From an uncultured Christensenella sp. (GTDB taxonomy: Bacteria; Bacillota; Clostridia; Christensenellales; UBA1242): 47,102 bases of DNA. The notes beneath the pieces are model-generated. The model had not been told where the DNA came from. It did not search any database and saw nothing but the letters and a program-made list of their open reading frames with translations. The DNA lies in assembly GCA_949293905.1 (NCBI GenBank), contig CASFFG010000007.1, positions 1-47,102 of the forward strand, read 5' to 3'. The position numbers and the translations under genes were made by a program. Positions 1-10,213 of the stretch are shown in pieces; the first letter of the stretch is position 1, and each line of letters begins with the position of its first letter.

Positions 1-98
1 AAAATAAATATAAAAATAATTAAAAAATTATAAAAATTTAATGAAAAATCAATAAATTTAATAAATTTTTATAAAAATTTTGACAAATAGGGGTAAAT

Positions 99-1514
99 AT
101 GAAAAAAGATAAAATAACTAGTGAAAATTTCGACAGGTCAACCGTGAATGAAGACAAGAATACAAAAAAGAAAAGCAATGCTCAAAAAGCGTTGCCGTGG
201 CTGATAGTTGCGATAGTCAGTTTAATTGTAATTCTTACATGTGTATTGATTGCTTATTATCAAGTATACAATTCCAGTAAGCAAAATGCTAATACACTTG
301 AAGGGGTGTATACATCTAGTTATTATTCAATGGTGGATAATGTAAATAATTTGGCAGTAGATGTTGCCAAGTATTCTAATCTTACAACTAGACAGGCAAA
401 ACTTTCTACAATGCAGGATATTATACAAGATTGTAATTATATTGTATCTGGGTTAAGTGTTCTTCCTATTGATGAAGAGAATGTTACTAGCGCTACAAAG
501 TTTTTTAATCAAGTAAGCGGGCTTTGTGAAGCATATATTACCACTTTAAATAAGGGGGAAACTTTAACACAAGAGCAAGAACTTGTATTTGATAAAATTG
601 GGATTGTCACAGGTAAAATTAAAGCAAATTTAAACACTCAAAACGCGGGAATGTATGACTCAAATTTTAACTTTGTCGATGCAGGTATTTTTGATAATAC
701 GGGCATGAATGAGTTGTCTAGCGGACTTGGCGATTTAACTAGTGAGAATATAGATTATCCCGCAATGATTTTTGATGGACCATTTTCTACTGCTCTAGAG
801 ACTAAGGAAGTTAAAGGGTTACCGAAGGGCGAAATCGATGAACAAACTGCACGAGATTATCTAATAAATAAGGTATTTTCAGGAAGAGATGCCAATGTGG
901 AATATAATAAAGAAACCAATGGAGACATCGCAACATTTGACTACGAAGTAGATATTGACGGAAAATCGTATTTCGCTCAAGTTAGCAAACGCGGTGGACT
1001 ATTAATTACTTTATCTGGATATGCAAGTAGCGGTGACGCTATTATGTCGGGCGAATACGCGGGAGAGATTGCTTCCACTTTTGCAAACAACATTGGGTTT
1101 GAAAATATGGAAATGGTCTGGCTAGAAATTCATGATAATGTTGCATATATTAATCTAGCGCCAGTGGTTAATGATGTAATTTACTACCCCGATTTGGTAA
1201 AGGTTAAAGTAGATTTAACCGCTCAAGAAATCATAGGCTTTGAAGCGTTGAACTATGCTTTCAATCATGTAGATAGGACGCCGGAATTTAATGTAGATGT
1301 CGATAGTGCAGAAAGTTTACTAGGTTTTGACTATGAAGTGTTAAAGACGAGTCAGACGGTTATTCGCCTTGACGGCGGAAGTGAAATCTCGGCATATGAA
1401 TTCTTTGTCGAGCGTATAGATGGAGTGTATTTTTACTATATAAATGCGAATACGAACGAAATTGCAAAGACCATGAAATCGGTTACAATCAACGGTGTGC
1501 AAAAATTAATTTAA
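99..1514 (+). CDS. ypeB: Spore germination protein YpeB
   Basis: YpeB is the partner of the cortex-lytic enzyme SleB in spore-formers: each stabilises the other in the dormant spore, and the pair supports cortex breakdown in germination. The 471-residue product has a Lys-rich cytoplasmic start, one membrane segment at about residues 32-54, and a long extracytoplasmic part with the family signature around YPAMIFDGPFS, followed by PepSY-like repeats. The ATG is preceded by AGGGG at a good distance. No sleB lies next to it in this window; the upstream side is cut off at the window edge, so sleB could sit there. A hairpin terminator follows. Family assignment is confident from the YPAMIFDGPFS region and overall architecture; the role is taken from the family. 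Confidence 0.9.
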   Translation: MKKDKITSENFDRSTVNEDKNTKKKSNAQKALPWLIVAIVSLIVILTCVLIAYYQVYNSSKQNANTLEGVYTSSYYSMVDNVNNLAVDVAKYSNLTTRQAKLSTMQDIIQDCNYIVSGLSVLPIDEENVTSATKFFNQVSGLCEAYITTLNKGETLTQEQELVFDKIGIVTGKIKANLNTQNAGMYDSNFNFVDAGIFDNTGMNELSSGLGDLTSENIDYPAMIFDGPFSTALETKEVKGLPKGEIDEQTARDYLINKVFSGRDANVEYNKETNGDIATFDYEVDIDGKSYFAQVSKRGGLLITLSGYASSGDAIMSGEYAGEIASTFANNIGFENMEMVWLEIHDNVAYINLAPVVNDVIYYPDLVKVKVDLTAQEIIGFEALNYAFNHVDRTPEFNVDVDSAESLLGFDYEVLKTSQTVIRLDGGSEISAYEFFVERIDGVYFYYINANTNEIAKTMKSVTINGVQKLI

Positions 1515-1525
1515 TAAAAATTTTT

Positions 1526-1564
1526 AAAAATGTGTAAAAAATATATAAAAATTACACATTTTTT
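1526..1564 (+). terminator. Rho-independent terminator after ypeB
   Basis: A 12-bp AT-rich inverted repeat, AAAAATGTGTAA (1526-1537) and TTACACATTTTT (1552-1563), with a T-rich 3' side. It starts 12 bases after the ypeB stop codon. Confidence 0.75.
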
Positions 1565-1806
1565 ATTAAAATTATAACAATTTTAAAAATTTTTTAATAT
1601 TTTTTAGTTCATTTTTTCAAAAATTTATTTAAATTTAAAAAATTTTATTTATAGCATAAAAACACTTAAAAATAAGGGTTTTAAATAAATTTCGGTTAAA
1701 ATTTTAAATTAAAAAACAAAATATTTATTAATTTATTTAATTACTAATTTTTAATAATAAAATTTTTAAAATTAATTGAATAATGTTTGTAATAAATCCC
1801 TTAATA

Positions 1807-1815
1807 TGTTATAAT
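1807..1815 (+). promoter_or_regulatory. Extended -10 promoter element for the 2760-residue protein gene
   Basis: TGTTATAAT matches the extended -10 form TGnTATAAT. No good -35 box stands at the right distance, which is acceptable for extended -10 promoters. It implies a 5' leader of about 110 bases. Confidence 0.5.
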
Positions 1816-1893
1816 TATTTTAATTATAAAGGCGGGAAATTGAATTTAATTTGTGCTTAAATTTTAAATTTCTAGTCCGCTCTAATAATAATT

Positions 1894-1913
1894 TTGTCTA
1901 AAATTGTAGACAA
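1894..1913 (+). repeat. Perfect 7-bp inverted repeat in the leader of the giant surface gene
   Basis: TTGTCTA (1894-1900) and TAGACAA (1907-1913) are separated by six bases and end 17 bases before the TTG start, just upstream of the AAGGGG ribosome site. It could be an operator or an mRNA hairpin that affects ribosome access. No function is shown. Confidence 0.4.
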
Positions 1914-1930
1914 TAATAAGGGGTAGTATT

Positions 1931-4900
1931 TTGAAGGGGCAAAAGAAAATTTTATTTAGAATTATGATAGTTGCAGTAGCACTAGTTACTGCTGTCTTTT
2001 GTTTAAGTTTAGGCTTTGATAAAGATACTGGAAAAGTGTATGCTGTAACATATCCAGGGACAGAGTACAGCCAGCGTGACGAGAATAATATTATCTTGTC
2101 TGTTGAAAAGGTTGGTGTAGTTTCTACGGGTGAAGATTATAAAAATGAATCAGCAGGGGAAAACGAAACGGACTCTAATGTCTTTGTTGAAGAATTTACT
2201 TCAACTAGTGGAACGGTTAAGCAAATGCCGACTGCTTCGACAAGCGGAGACCCTAATCATATATACTATACCGATATAGTTAACGGTGGAAATAGTAAAT
2301 ATGTTGTAAATAACGGAAGTTTCGTTATGTTAAACAATACTACTTATACACGAAATGGTTACACATATTATCAAAACACTTCCATGACAGCAACACAAGG
2401 CGGAACAAGCGTAAATATGGCGGAAGCCATTATGGTTACATTCGGTACATACTATCTAGACGAGGATAACAATTTACATATCGCAGGTAGTGGAAATAAT
2501 GAAAATAGCGGGATTGCGCAGGTTAATTTGACAATAACTAGAAATGGGGTCGACATCTCAAATGAATTTGCCATTCGAAATTATAATGAAGGACTGCTAG
2601 AAGATATCTCGTTTATAATTCCACAAAGGAGCGATTACGACGGGTACTACACAATAGATGTTCAGTATTTCTATAATGGTTACGAGTACAATCAACAGTT
2701 TAGTTTCTATTTGCTTTTCGCAAGTACTTATAATGGGACGATTGCGTATAATTCAAATATTTATTCTATCAACCCTAGTTTACAGTGTGCAGACGCAAGT
2801 ATGACGATAGTAGGCGGAGAATACCAGTATTTACTAGGAGAAACTAGTGAACAATATCCCGTCCTTACATATGACTACACTAAATACAATATGAGTTACA
2901 CATACACTATAAATGGGCGTGTTTCCACATATGTTTTCTACACTACGCGTTCGGGCGCTAATGCTAACCTATTCTGCGACATTACAAGTTCGGGCGTGAC
3001 CACCACTAAATCGTATGGAACTCTCAATAATTTTAGCAGTTCGAGGGCGAACAATTTAATCAGCATAGTTCTAACCGAAATGGGCAGTTATACATTCTCG
3101 TTTGACTACATATATTCGGGTTATAATTCAGCGAACGCACCGAGCATGAACCTAGTTGTTTCATCAATTTCGTTAAATATTCACGGCTTTGAGTTAAAGT
3201 ACAGCAAAGCGGGTCATAGTGAAGCGCAGATGAGATATTTGGTACTTTCGCGAGGTAGTACTGACGCGGTAGATGTGATAGTTCCTAATGGATACAACTA
3301 TGAAAGCACAATACCTACCGACGACACTCTCGGGCTCGCTTATCTTCTCGTTGAAAATAATGCGAAAGTGGGAACTTTACTCAGTGGAACGGATAGACTA
3401 ACGACAAACAATTCATCTATAAATTCTAATGTAAATGGCTTAATTATTGACAGGGTTTCTAGTTTAGGGGATAGTTTAAGTAATGGCGAGTTAAGTCAAG
3501 AAAATATATTTGATATAGCAACTGCTTTAACAGATACTGACTACGCAAAAACAAACCAGGGGTCACTATGGCTATCTACTAGCGACGGATATGTGGCGAG
3601 AACTTATAATACTCTTACGGGCGCAATAAGCGAGATGGGAAGTTTCTATTACTATTCTCCAACAAGACCTATTTCGTTTGCAGGTGAAAATGACTCAAAT
3701 ATACTTGAAACTGCTGAAAGTGGCACCATATCTACGACTTGTCAAAATCTTTATACAAATCAAACATCTTTTAATGCAACGGGATATTATCTCGTGTTCA
3801 TAAAAGTGAATCTAAACGATACTCTAAATTCGTCAGGGCTCAACGATTACTATCAAGTTTTTGCGTTCAAGTATGTCAGCGAAACCAAGCAAGTGAGTTT
3901 GACTCTAGATGAGAGTGGGACTACACTTGGAGATAATGGATATACTCGTGAAGCGGTGACTGTGTCATGGGAAAAAGAAGGAGTGTTTGAACGCACTGTT
4001 AGCGCTAACTACTATACAGTTAAAAACGAATTCTATTCCACCAGTGAATTGCTTGACACTAGCCCATACACTTTAATTAGCGGTACAACATTGGGTGAGG
4101 ATTTACTTGAAGGTGAGGGTGCTAGTTTCCTAGTTGAAATTATTAGTGAAGGTGAAGGACGGAGTTACCATAGATTCACAATAGACAAGCAGGCTATTAC
4201 GGGCGTAAACATGTACGAAGTCGAGATGAACACTAGTGTTACTAGTAGCACCATTACATACGGCTTCTCATATCGAAATGGGGAATATATCACAATCGAT
4301 AGCGCGATAACAAACGATTTGGCTTCACTATTTTGGGACGATAAACCAAGCGGAGCAAGAATTACCGCCACATATACGCGTACCCCGCTAGTTGTAGACA
4401 ATAGTATATCACCTGCTCAAATAAGAGAAACGGCTAGTGATGTTTGGTTTTCGACAAATTATAGATTGGGCACTACAGTTGGACCTTTCACATTCACACG
4501 TGCGGATACTCTTGGTGCAAATGTAAATTATAGTAGCATAATTCAGCAATCAGGAATTTACATCTTTACTTTAACGGACGAAGCGGGAAATAGTTGTAAA
4601 TATCTATTTGTATACGACGCTACTGAAAACTACTTTAGAGTTTCATTAGGGGAAGAAGAAGCGCAAATGCTAACTCGAGAGTCTCTAATCTTTGACGGCG
4701 ATGTTACTATCGAGATAGGTACGCACAAAGTTATTGCGCTTTACAATAACACACAGGCTGGTTTAAATGAAGATTTGGTCGAAATTTTAGATTTGGCATC
4801 GCGTGGTGCAAGTTCAACTACCTATGCTAACGCAGGATATTTCGTACAATCTGGTAATAATATAAACGCTATAAATTCACTGTTCTCCAGTTTGTCTAAT

Positions 4901-7900
4901 GGTAGTGGTGGAAGCGACATGTATCTAGTGGTTAAGAACGAATCACTTTATACATACGATAGTAATGGATTAATTGCCGACTCGTCTATATCAAATATTA
5001 CAAAAGATAATAGAACTATAATTTTAACTAATAAAGAAGGAGTTTCGAGTTCGCTCTATTCTGTTTATGCTGTTGGAATAAATCAAAGGGAAACTGACGC
5101 TAGAGTTTCGCGCTCGTTTATGTCGATTGAGATAAATACGGATAAGTCGCGCGGAATGGCGTTCTTTAGCAACGATAGTTTTACCCTCTCATCGACCGAT
5201 GATTTAGAGCAAAATACAAACATTGCCCGTCTATATTATGAAGGGAAAATAGATGAAAATGACCCAAATAATGACGAAATGATAGGCACACATGCAACCA
5301 AGGATAATTATCTTGCATTTACTTGGTACTTAGGCAGTGGAGATTTTGAGGTTTCAAGTATAGTATACGATTTCTACGAACTCGACATGAGCGGAACGAA
5401 TTTCTCGAGTAATTACTATTATTACAACTTGTCGCAATCTAATATATATTTGTATCGAAATGGAGCGACTGAAAATGGTGCCGTTTTAAACGAAGACAGC
5501 ACACGCGGGTTTGCACTTTTAAATGTTGTCAATGGTCAGTCACGTGCAGGACTATATGTGGTTACCAGGACTTATGTCGCAAGTGAGACGGCAGATTATG
5601 GAAACGATAGAGCGGTTCAAAGATACTATTTTATAGTAGATAGAAATGGAATTATAAACGCGGACTTAACCAATAATCCTATTAATGGAAGTATGATCAG
5701 CGTTGGATTAAAGGAAGATGAAACTACATTTAACACATTCTCTGGTTTTAATATGAATCAACTTTCATTCATAGATAACGAGAATAACGGAGAACGCGTA
5801 TATTATTACAATTATTTAACTACGGATAAAATGCCTGCAGTATTAAATATTCCTATTGGTAAATATTTCTTAAATGGACATGGTTCTAATTACGATGCGG
5901 GAAGATTGACCTTTACAGTTTACTTTGTGGATAGAGAAAATCAAGTGGACGGGCAACCTCACATTATATTTGAAATTGACCCTATGGCTAGTAGCAATAC
6001 GACTAATTATATCTACGAAAATGGGGTTCCTACCTATTATAGAATAGATATTTCAGCATATTTAGCAGACGCGGACCAAACCCTTCTGTCTAAACTGGTC
6101 AATGCGGGGAATGATAGTTCGTGGTTATGTCTGCCAGGTGACTATGTCGTTGTAATCAATGATAGGGTTGAAAGCACAAGTGCTACTAACTCTAGGATAT
6201 TTGGTTTTAGGATAACTCATAGCCTACCAAGCGTGGATATTTACTCAGTAAACGAGCGAGATGATACTATTAATGAAGCGGTTAATGTCATGACTTCGAC
6301 GACGCTTATAACTAGCAGTAATATTGTAAAAATTGAATTGCCTGTATATGACGAAGATTCTACAAGTGCGGGAATAGACCTTGACTACATTGTTGTCTCT
6401 CGTACGATTGATGGCGGAGATGCTCAATACTATATCAATTATCCGTATACGCACAACACTCAATACGGACTAAATATTAATGACGATACGCTTAATAGTT
6501 TCTATGTGACAAATACTCGTGATGATTATGGAAATATAGTTTCGCGTACGCTCTATTTAGACCATACAGAATTTGACCCAAGCGTAGATATTAGTTACAC
6601 TATAACAATACGCTATGATTTAGGAAATGATAGATTAAATAATGCTTATGAGAGCGCTTACTATTATTATGAAGCAAATAATGTAACGCCAACTAGGTAT
6701 TTTGAACGCACTTATTATGTAATAGTCGACCGTACTCCACCAGACGCAAATATAATTGAATTGGAAGAGAGTGATAACTTCGTTGACTACTTTAATGAAG
6801 AGCGGGACGTTGATTCGTTGTTTGAAAGTGCCACTTTAAATGTTGCGAGTGGAACATACTATGTAAATAGATACAATTCATACTATAATAATGGAAGACA
6901 GATTTCGGACTTGTTCGCCTTTAGGGTATTTGCATCGACTCCGTTTAATACGGAAGATGTGGCGTATGTTTATTATAGTTCGCCATACGCTTCTCTTAGC
7001 GATGTAACCATGTCCCTACCGTATTATAGTGGCTATACTCAATACCAGGTATCCAATAGCACATCTACTTACGGCTCATTCTTAATTAGTTCGTATAATG
7101 ATGCGTATGTGGTAATAATTGAAATGGATATGGCGGGGAACTCAACTCAATACATCGTTCACTATTTTGAGAATGAGACGACAGCGGATACAGCGCTTAA
7201 TATAGAACTTCCAGTTTCCAGCATGAACGCGAGCGGAATTATCGACCCTAATTCTACTATAACAATAAATACATCTGGCACTGGTGGCGAAACTTTCACA
7301 ATATTTGATATATACAATCCAGAAGTGGATATGTTCGAAGATAACGACGCAACAGATGTGTTCTACCGCTTTGAATTGGCAAGAAATAATTCCAGCGAGA
7401 GTCCGCGCGTTATTATGACGGACGCGAGCACTTCGTTCAGCAATGCGGGGTTAGGTGCTCAACTCATAAGTATGATAAATAGTGCCGGTGCGGGTAACTA
7501 TATCCTAACTATTCATACTCACACGCACACATATCGCGCGTACATCAACTATTACGATGAAGACGAAATAGTAAATCTTAATATTGAAGATTTGATTGTA
7601 TATAGGGACGGTCTTCCATATGCGATCAATCTATCTGGTGCAAATAGAACGGACGAAAACGGAATTGTGTATTACGCTTCTTCAATAACGATTACTAGTT
7701 CGAGTGATGCAACTTATGTCTGCGACCCAGGCAACAATTATGTGTACCATTTGCAGAACACAGATAGCGTTTATGATACAATTTTATTAAGTCAAGGTAC
7801 AACCTATCGAATCACAATGACAGACGCTTTCGGCAGAACTCAAATAAGGAATGTTTCAACTAGTGGACAGGACTTCTTCTCGATTAGTTTCGAAGGAGAC

Positions 7901-10213
7901 AGCGAGAGAAATTATTATGTTGATAACTATGGCTCTGGAGTTGCATATTATACATATAATACGACTACGGTAAGATACGACAATACTCTATATACTGCAA
8001 GTCTATCTCTTACTATAAATGGCTATCCTATAAATGTAGGTACGGACAGGGATATCTTGTATAACAACCAGGTGGTGGCATCTTTCTATAGGGATACAGG
8101 AATTATATATATCTATCCATATTGGGGAGCAGAAAACGGCGGAGCAATATTGCAAGCCACAGTGAATATTGTAGCGACGGATAATAGTGAGCAAGTAAAT
8201 TATGTGGTATTTATTGATACGACAAGTGAACCGGTTACCGTTCGCGATATCAACAATAATTCACAGACAATAAGACCATCAGTCAACGTAGACTATGCTG
8301 AGAGCGAAATAACAAATTCGTTCATTGGTAGTATGACTTTAGTTATTCGCCCTATTAGTAGAGATTACTTTACATATGAATACATTTTACATAGAGATTT
8401 GGATAACGGTGTAACCGATGATATAGACATGGACGGAATTACTCGTCAAGTGCTCAGCGAGAGCGGAACATATAGACTTGAAATGCGAGTATATACGGCG
8501 GACGATTACTATTTAGGAAATAAGGTTTATACCTTTGCTATCCATATTATCAGTGGACAGTTGTATTATGTTGAAGGAATAGCGGGCGCAAATTCTACCT
8601 TTACTTTTGCTGAAATCATAAATTCGAACACTCTTCCAAATATGACCGCAGCAAGTATAGCAAGTGGACTTGGAATAAGCGAGAGCGAACTAAATTTATA
8701 CCTAAATTACGAGCAAGAACTATATATTTCTAACGGAGACTTAATAGTTTCAGCATCTAGCGATCAAGGGGCAAGAATAGCATATTGCGAATATAACTTT
8801 AATAATGGATATGTATTCACAATATATAGAGTATATACGACCACATATCCACAATTCTTGGCTACACTTGAAACTCCAGACGAGGAAGATCTTGGCGGTA
8901 ATATTATAAGAGATTTAACACTCACAAAGACCACAACGGAGGAAGGTCAAACCGTAGAGAGCAACCTTACTATTGGAGTAGGCGAAAGCAATATATTCTA
9001 TGGTGAGACGGGAGATAAGTTTACTCTTTCGTTCAATCAAATTTTAGCAGATGCGAGTGCAAACATAATCACTAGAAAGAATGGTATTTTACTTGAAATT
9101 TGGTATAATGGACAGTATGTTACTACGCAAGAACTTAAAAACGACGGACAGACTATGACCTACGAAATTAGGGGAGATGGATACTATTCGTTCCACTTCC
9201 ACGATTTAGCGGGTAACACGCATACATTCGTCGGCACGAATTTAGTTAGTGAAGAAATTGAAGTAGCGATTTTGCGCGAGTTAGTTCTAAGCATGAATAT
9301 AGATGGGCAACCTACCCAAGTTATAAATTACGGATACTTCAATGGAGATGTTGTATTATCCGCATATAACTCAATTATATATAATGGAACGTTGACTCTA
9401 GTTTCTTCTACTTTAAACGGAGTTAGTTATACTCCAACCCGAGTTTTAAACGAATATACTTTCTCCGGATACGGAACATTTAGGGCTAGTTTCATGGCGA
9501 GATATGTTGACGCAGAAGGGGTTGAACATACGCTTACCAAGACGGTTGTGTTTAACATAATAAATGCAGGTGAAGCGCATACATCAATCGATTTAACGAA
9601 TTTAGCAAATTATCAAATAACCAAGGTTACTAACCAACGTGGTGATGATATAACAACTGCATTCAATTCTGTGATAAATAAAGCAAATGGTATGCTCTTT
9701 ACCTACGAGCAAGTAATTGCAAATAGACAGCAGTTTAATGTTTCTAGCGGAAAGCAGTCGTTCAATATTACCTATTTAGTTAGCGACTCAATCTATCCGG
9801 ATAGAGAAGTAACATTCAGCGTGACATTGAATAATGAAGACCCATATATTGAATGTTCGCTCGGTGCAGGAGAGAGCACGAACGATAGTTTCACTATTAG
9901 TTATAATGCAGGAATAATCTATACCCAAATTGGTGAAGCGTATCTGTATGTAAACGATACTTTGATTCAAACGATTGATGCTGATTCGATTAGTGGAATT
10001 GTCACTAATACGTTCAGTTTTGATAACAATGGTGCGGGCGACTACTATATTCGACTCGTCAACACGTCTGGCGTAGTAATTACATCATTTAAAGTTACTA
10101 TTGAAGAACCACTAAACGTATGGGCAATAATTATAATTGTCGTTGTAAGCGTTGTAGTAATAACAGTGGTAACAATAATAATAGTTTTAAGACATAAAAT
10201 GAGGATAAGATAA
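1931..10213 (+). CDS. Giant exported, membrane-anchored protein with Ig-like repeats (2760 aa)
   Basis: Starts with TTG behind an AAGGGG ribosome site. Residues 1-39 form a Sec signal peptide (basic start, hydrophobic core, VYA end). The rest is a very long extracellular chain rich in Tyr, Asn, Ser and Thr with few Cys. Motifs typical of bacterial Ig-like folds recur: DEAGNS near residue 883, DMAGNST near 1733, DLAGNTH near 2425, a diverged DAFGRTQ near 1964, and VDRTPP near 1600. The C-terminus has one hydrophobic segment (about 2728-2752) and a short basic tail (RHKMRIR). No LPxTG-like sortase motif is visible, so anchoring is by the membrane segment. The stop codon overlaps the next start as TAATG. 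Probably an adhesin-like or envelope structural protein; no catalytic domain was recognised and the exact function is unknown. Confidence 0.8.
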   Translation: MKGQKKILFRIMIVAVALVTAVFCLSLGFDKDTGKVYAVTYPGTEYSQRDENNIILSVEKVGVVSTGEDYKNESAGENETDSNVFVEEFTSTSGTVKQMPTASTSGDPNHIYYTDIVNGGNSKYVVNNGSFVMLNNTTYTRNGYTYYQNTSMTATQGGTSVNMAEAIMVTFGTYYLDEDNNLHIAGSGNNENSGIAQVNLTITRNGVDISNEFAIRNYNEGLLEDISFIIPQRSDYDGYYTIDVQYFYNGYEYNQQFSFYLLFASTYNGTIAYNSNIYSINPSLQCADASMTIVGGEYQYLLGETSEQYPVLTYDYTKYNMSYTYTINGRVSTYVFYTTRSGANANLFCDITSSGVTTTKSYGTLNNFSSSRANNLISIVLTEMGSYTFSFDYIYSGYNSANAPSMNLVVSSISLNIHGFELKYSKAGHSEAQMRYLVLSRGSTDAVDVIVPNGYNYESTIPTDDTLGLAYLLVENNAKVGTLLSGTDRLTTNNSSINSNVNGLIIDRVSSLGDSLSNGELSQENIFDIATALTDTDYAKTNQGSLWLSTSDGYVARTYNTLTGAISEMGSFYYYSPTRPISFAGENDSNILETAESGTISTTCQNLYTNQTSFNATGYYLVFIKVNLNDTLNSSGLNDYYQVFAFKYVSETKQVSLTLDESGTTLGDNGYTREAVTVSWEKEGVFERTVSANYYTVKNEFYSTSELLDTSPYTLISGTTLGEDLLEGEGASFLVEIISEGEGRSYHRFTIDKQAITGVNMYEVEMNTSVTSSTITYGFSYRNGEYITIDSAITNDLASLFWDDKPSGARITATYTRTPLVVDNSISPAQIRETASDVWFSTNYRLGTTVGPFTFTRADTLGANVNYSSIIQQSGIYIFTLTDEAGNSCKYLFVYDATENYFRVSLGEEEAQMLTRESLIFDGDVTIEIGTHKVIALYNNTQAGLNEDLVEILDLASRGASSTTYANAGYFVQSGNNINAINSLFSSLSNGSGGSDMYLVVKNESLYTYDSNGLIADSSISNITKDNRTIILTNKEGVSSSLYSVYAVGINQRETDARVSRSFMSIEINTDKSRGMAFFSNDSFTLSSTDDLEQNTNIARLYYEGKIDENDPNNDEMIGTHATKDNYLAFTWYLGSGDFEVSSIVYDFYELDMSGTNFSSNYYYYNLSQSNIYLYRNGATENGAVLNEDSTRGFALLNVVNGQSRAGLYVVTRTYVASETADYGNDRAVQRYYFIVDRNGIINADLTNNPINGSMISVGLKEDETTFNTFSGFNMNQLSFIDNENNGERVYYYNYLTTDKMPAVLNIPIGKYFLNGHGSNYDAGRLTFTVYFVDRENQVDGQPHIIFEIDPMASSNTTNYIYENGVPTYYRIDISAYLADADQTLLSKLVNAGNDSSWLCLPGDYVVVINDRVESTSATNSRIFGFRITHSLPSVDIYSVNERDDTINEAVNVMTSTTLITSSNIVKIELPVYDEDSTSAGIDLDYIVVSRTIDGGDAQYYINYPYTHNTQYGLNINDDTLNSFYVTNTRDDYGNIVSRTLYLDHTEFDPSVDISYTITIRYDLGNDRLNNAYESAYYYYEANNVTPTRYFERTYYVIVDRTPPDANIIELEESDNFVDYFNEERDVDSLFESATLNVASGTYYVNRYNSYYNNGRQISDLFAFRVFASTPFNTEDVAYVYYSSPYASLSDVTMSLPYYSGYTQYQVSNSTSTYGSFLISSYNDAYVVIIEMDMAGNSTQYIVHYFENETTADTALNIELPVSSMNASGIIDPNSTITINTSGTGGETFTIFDIYNPEVDMFEDNDATDVFYRFELARNNSSESPRVIMTDASTSFSNAGLGAQLISMINSAGAGNYILTIHTHTHTYRAYINYYDEDEIVNLNIEDLIVYRDGLPYAINLSGANRTDENGIVYYASSITITSSSDATYVCDPGNNYVYHLQNTDSVYDTILLSQGTTYRITMTDAFGRTQIRNVSTSGQDFFSISFEGDSERNYYVDNYGSGVAYYTYNTTTVRYDNTLYTASLSLTINGYPINVGTDRDILYNNQVVASFYRDTGIIYIYPYWGAENGGAILQATVNIVATDNSEQVNYVVFIDTTSEPVTVRDINNNSQTIRPSVNVDYAESEITNSFIGSMTLVIRPISRDYFTYEYILHRDLDNGVTDDIDMDGITRQVLSESGTYRLEMRVYTADDYYLGNKVYTFAIHIISGQLYYVEGIAGANSTFTFAEIINSNTLPNMTAASIASGLGISESELNLYLNYEQELYISNGDLIVSASSDQGARIAYCEYNFNNGYVFTIYRVYTTTYPQFLATLETPDEEDLGGNIIRDLTLTKTTTEEGQTVESNLTIGVGESNIFYGETGDKFTLSFNQILADASANIITRKNGILLEIWYNGQYVTTQELKNDGQTMTYEIRGDGYYSFHFHDLAGNTHTFVGTNLVSEEIEVAILRELVLSMNIDGQPTQVINYGYFNGDVVLSAYNSIIYNGTLTLVSSTLNGVSYTPTRVLNEYTFSGYGTFRASFMARYVDAEGVEHTLTKTVVFNIINAGEAHTSIDLTNLANYQITKVTNQRGDDITTAFNSVINKANGMLFTYEQVIANRQQFNVSSGKQSFNITYLVSDSIYPDREVTFSVTLNNEDPYIECSLGAGESTNDSFTISYNAGIIYTQIGEAYLYVNDTLIQTIDADSISGIVTNTFSFDNNGAGDYYIRLVNTSGVVITSFKVTIEEPLNVWAIIIIVVVSVVVITVVTIIIVLRHKMRIR

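Larger units (their letters stand above)
1515..1930. other. AT-rich intergenic region with promoter of the giant surface gene
   Basis: This 416-base spacer holds the ypeB terminator, an extended -10 box and a 7-bp inverted repeat close to the next start. The middle (about 1565-1800) is almost pure A/T with no open frame and no structure I can support. Confidence 0.6.

Noticed and set aside
80..85. TTGACA as a -35 box for ypeB
   Set aside because: It lies only 13 bases before the start codon and overlaps the ribosome-site region, leaving no room for a -10 box.
7530..7550. His-Thr alternation in the giant protein as a metal-binding site
   Set aside because: It is a single short stretch (THTHTHT) in a low-complexity protein; too little to support metal binding.
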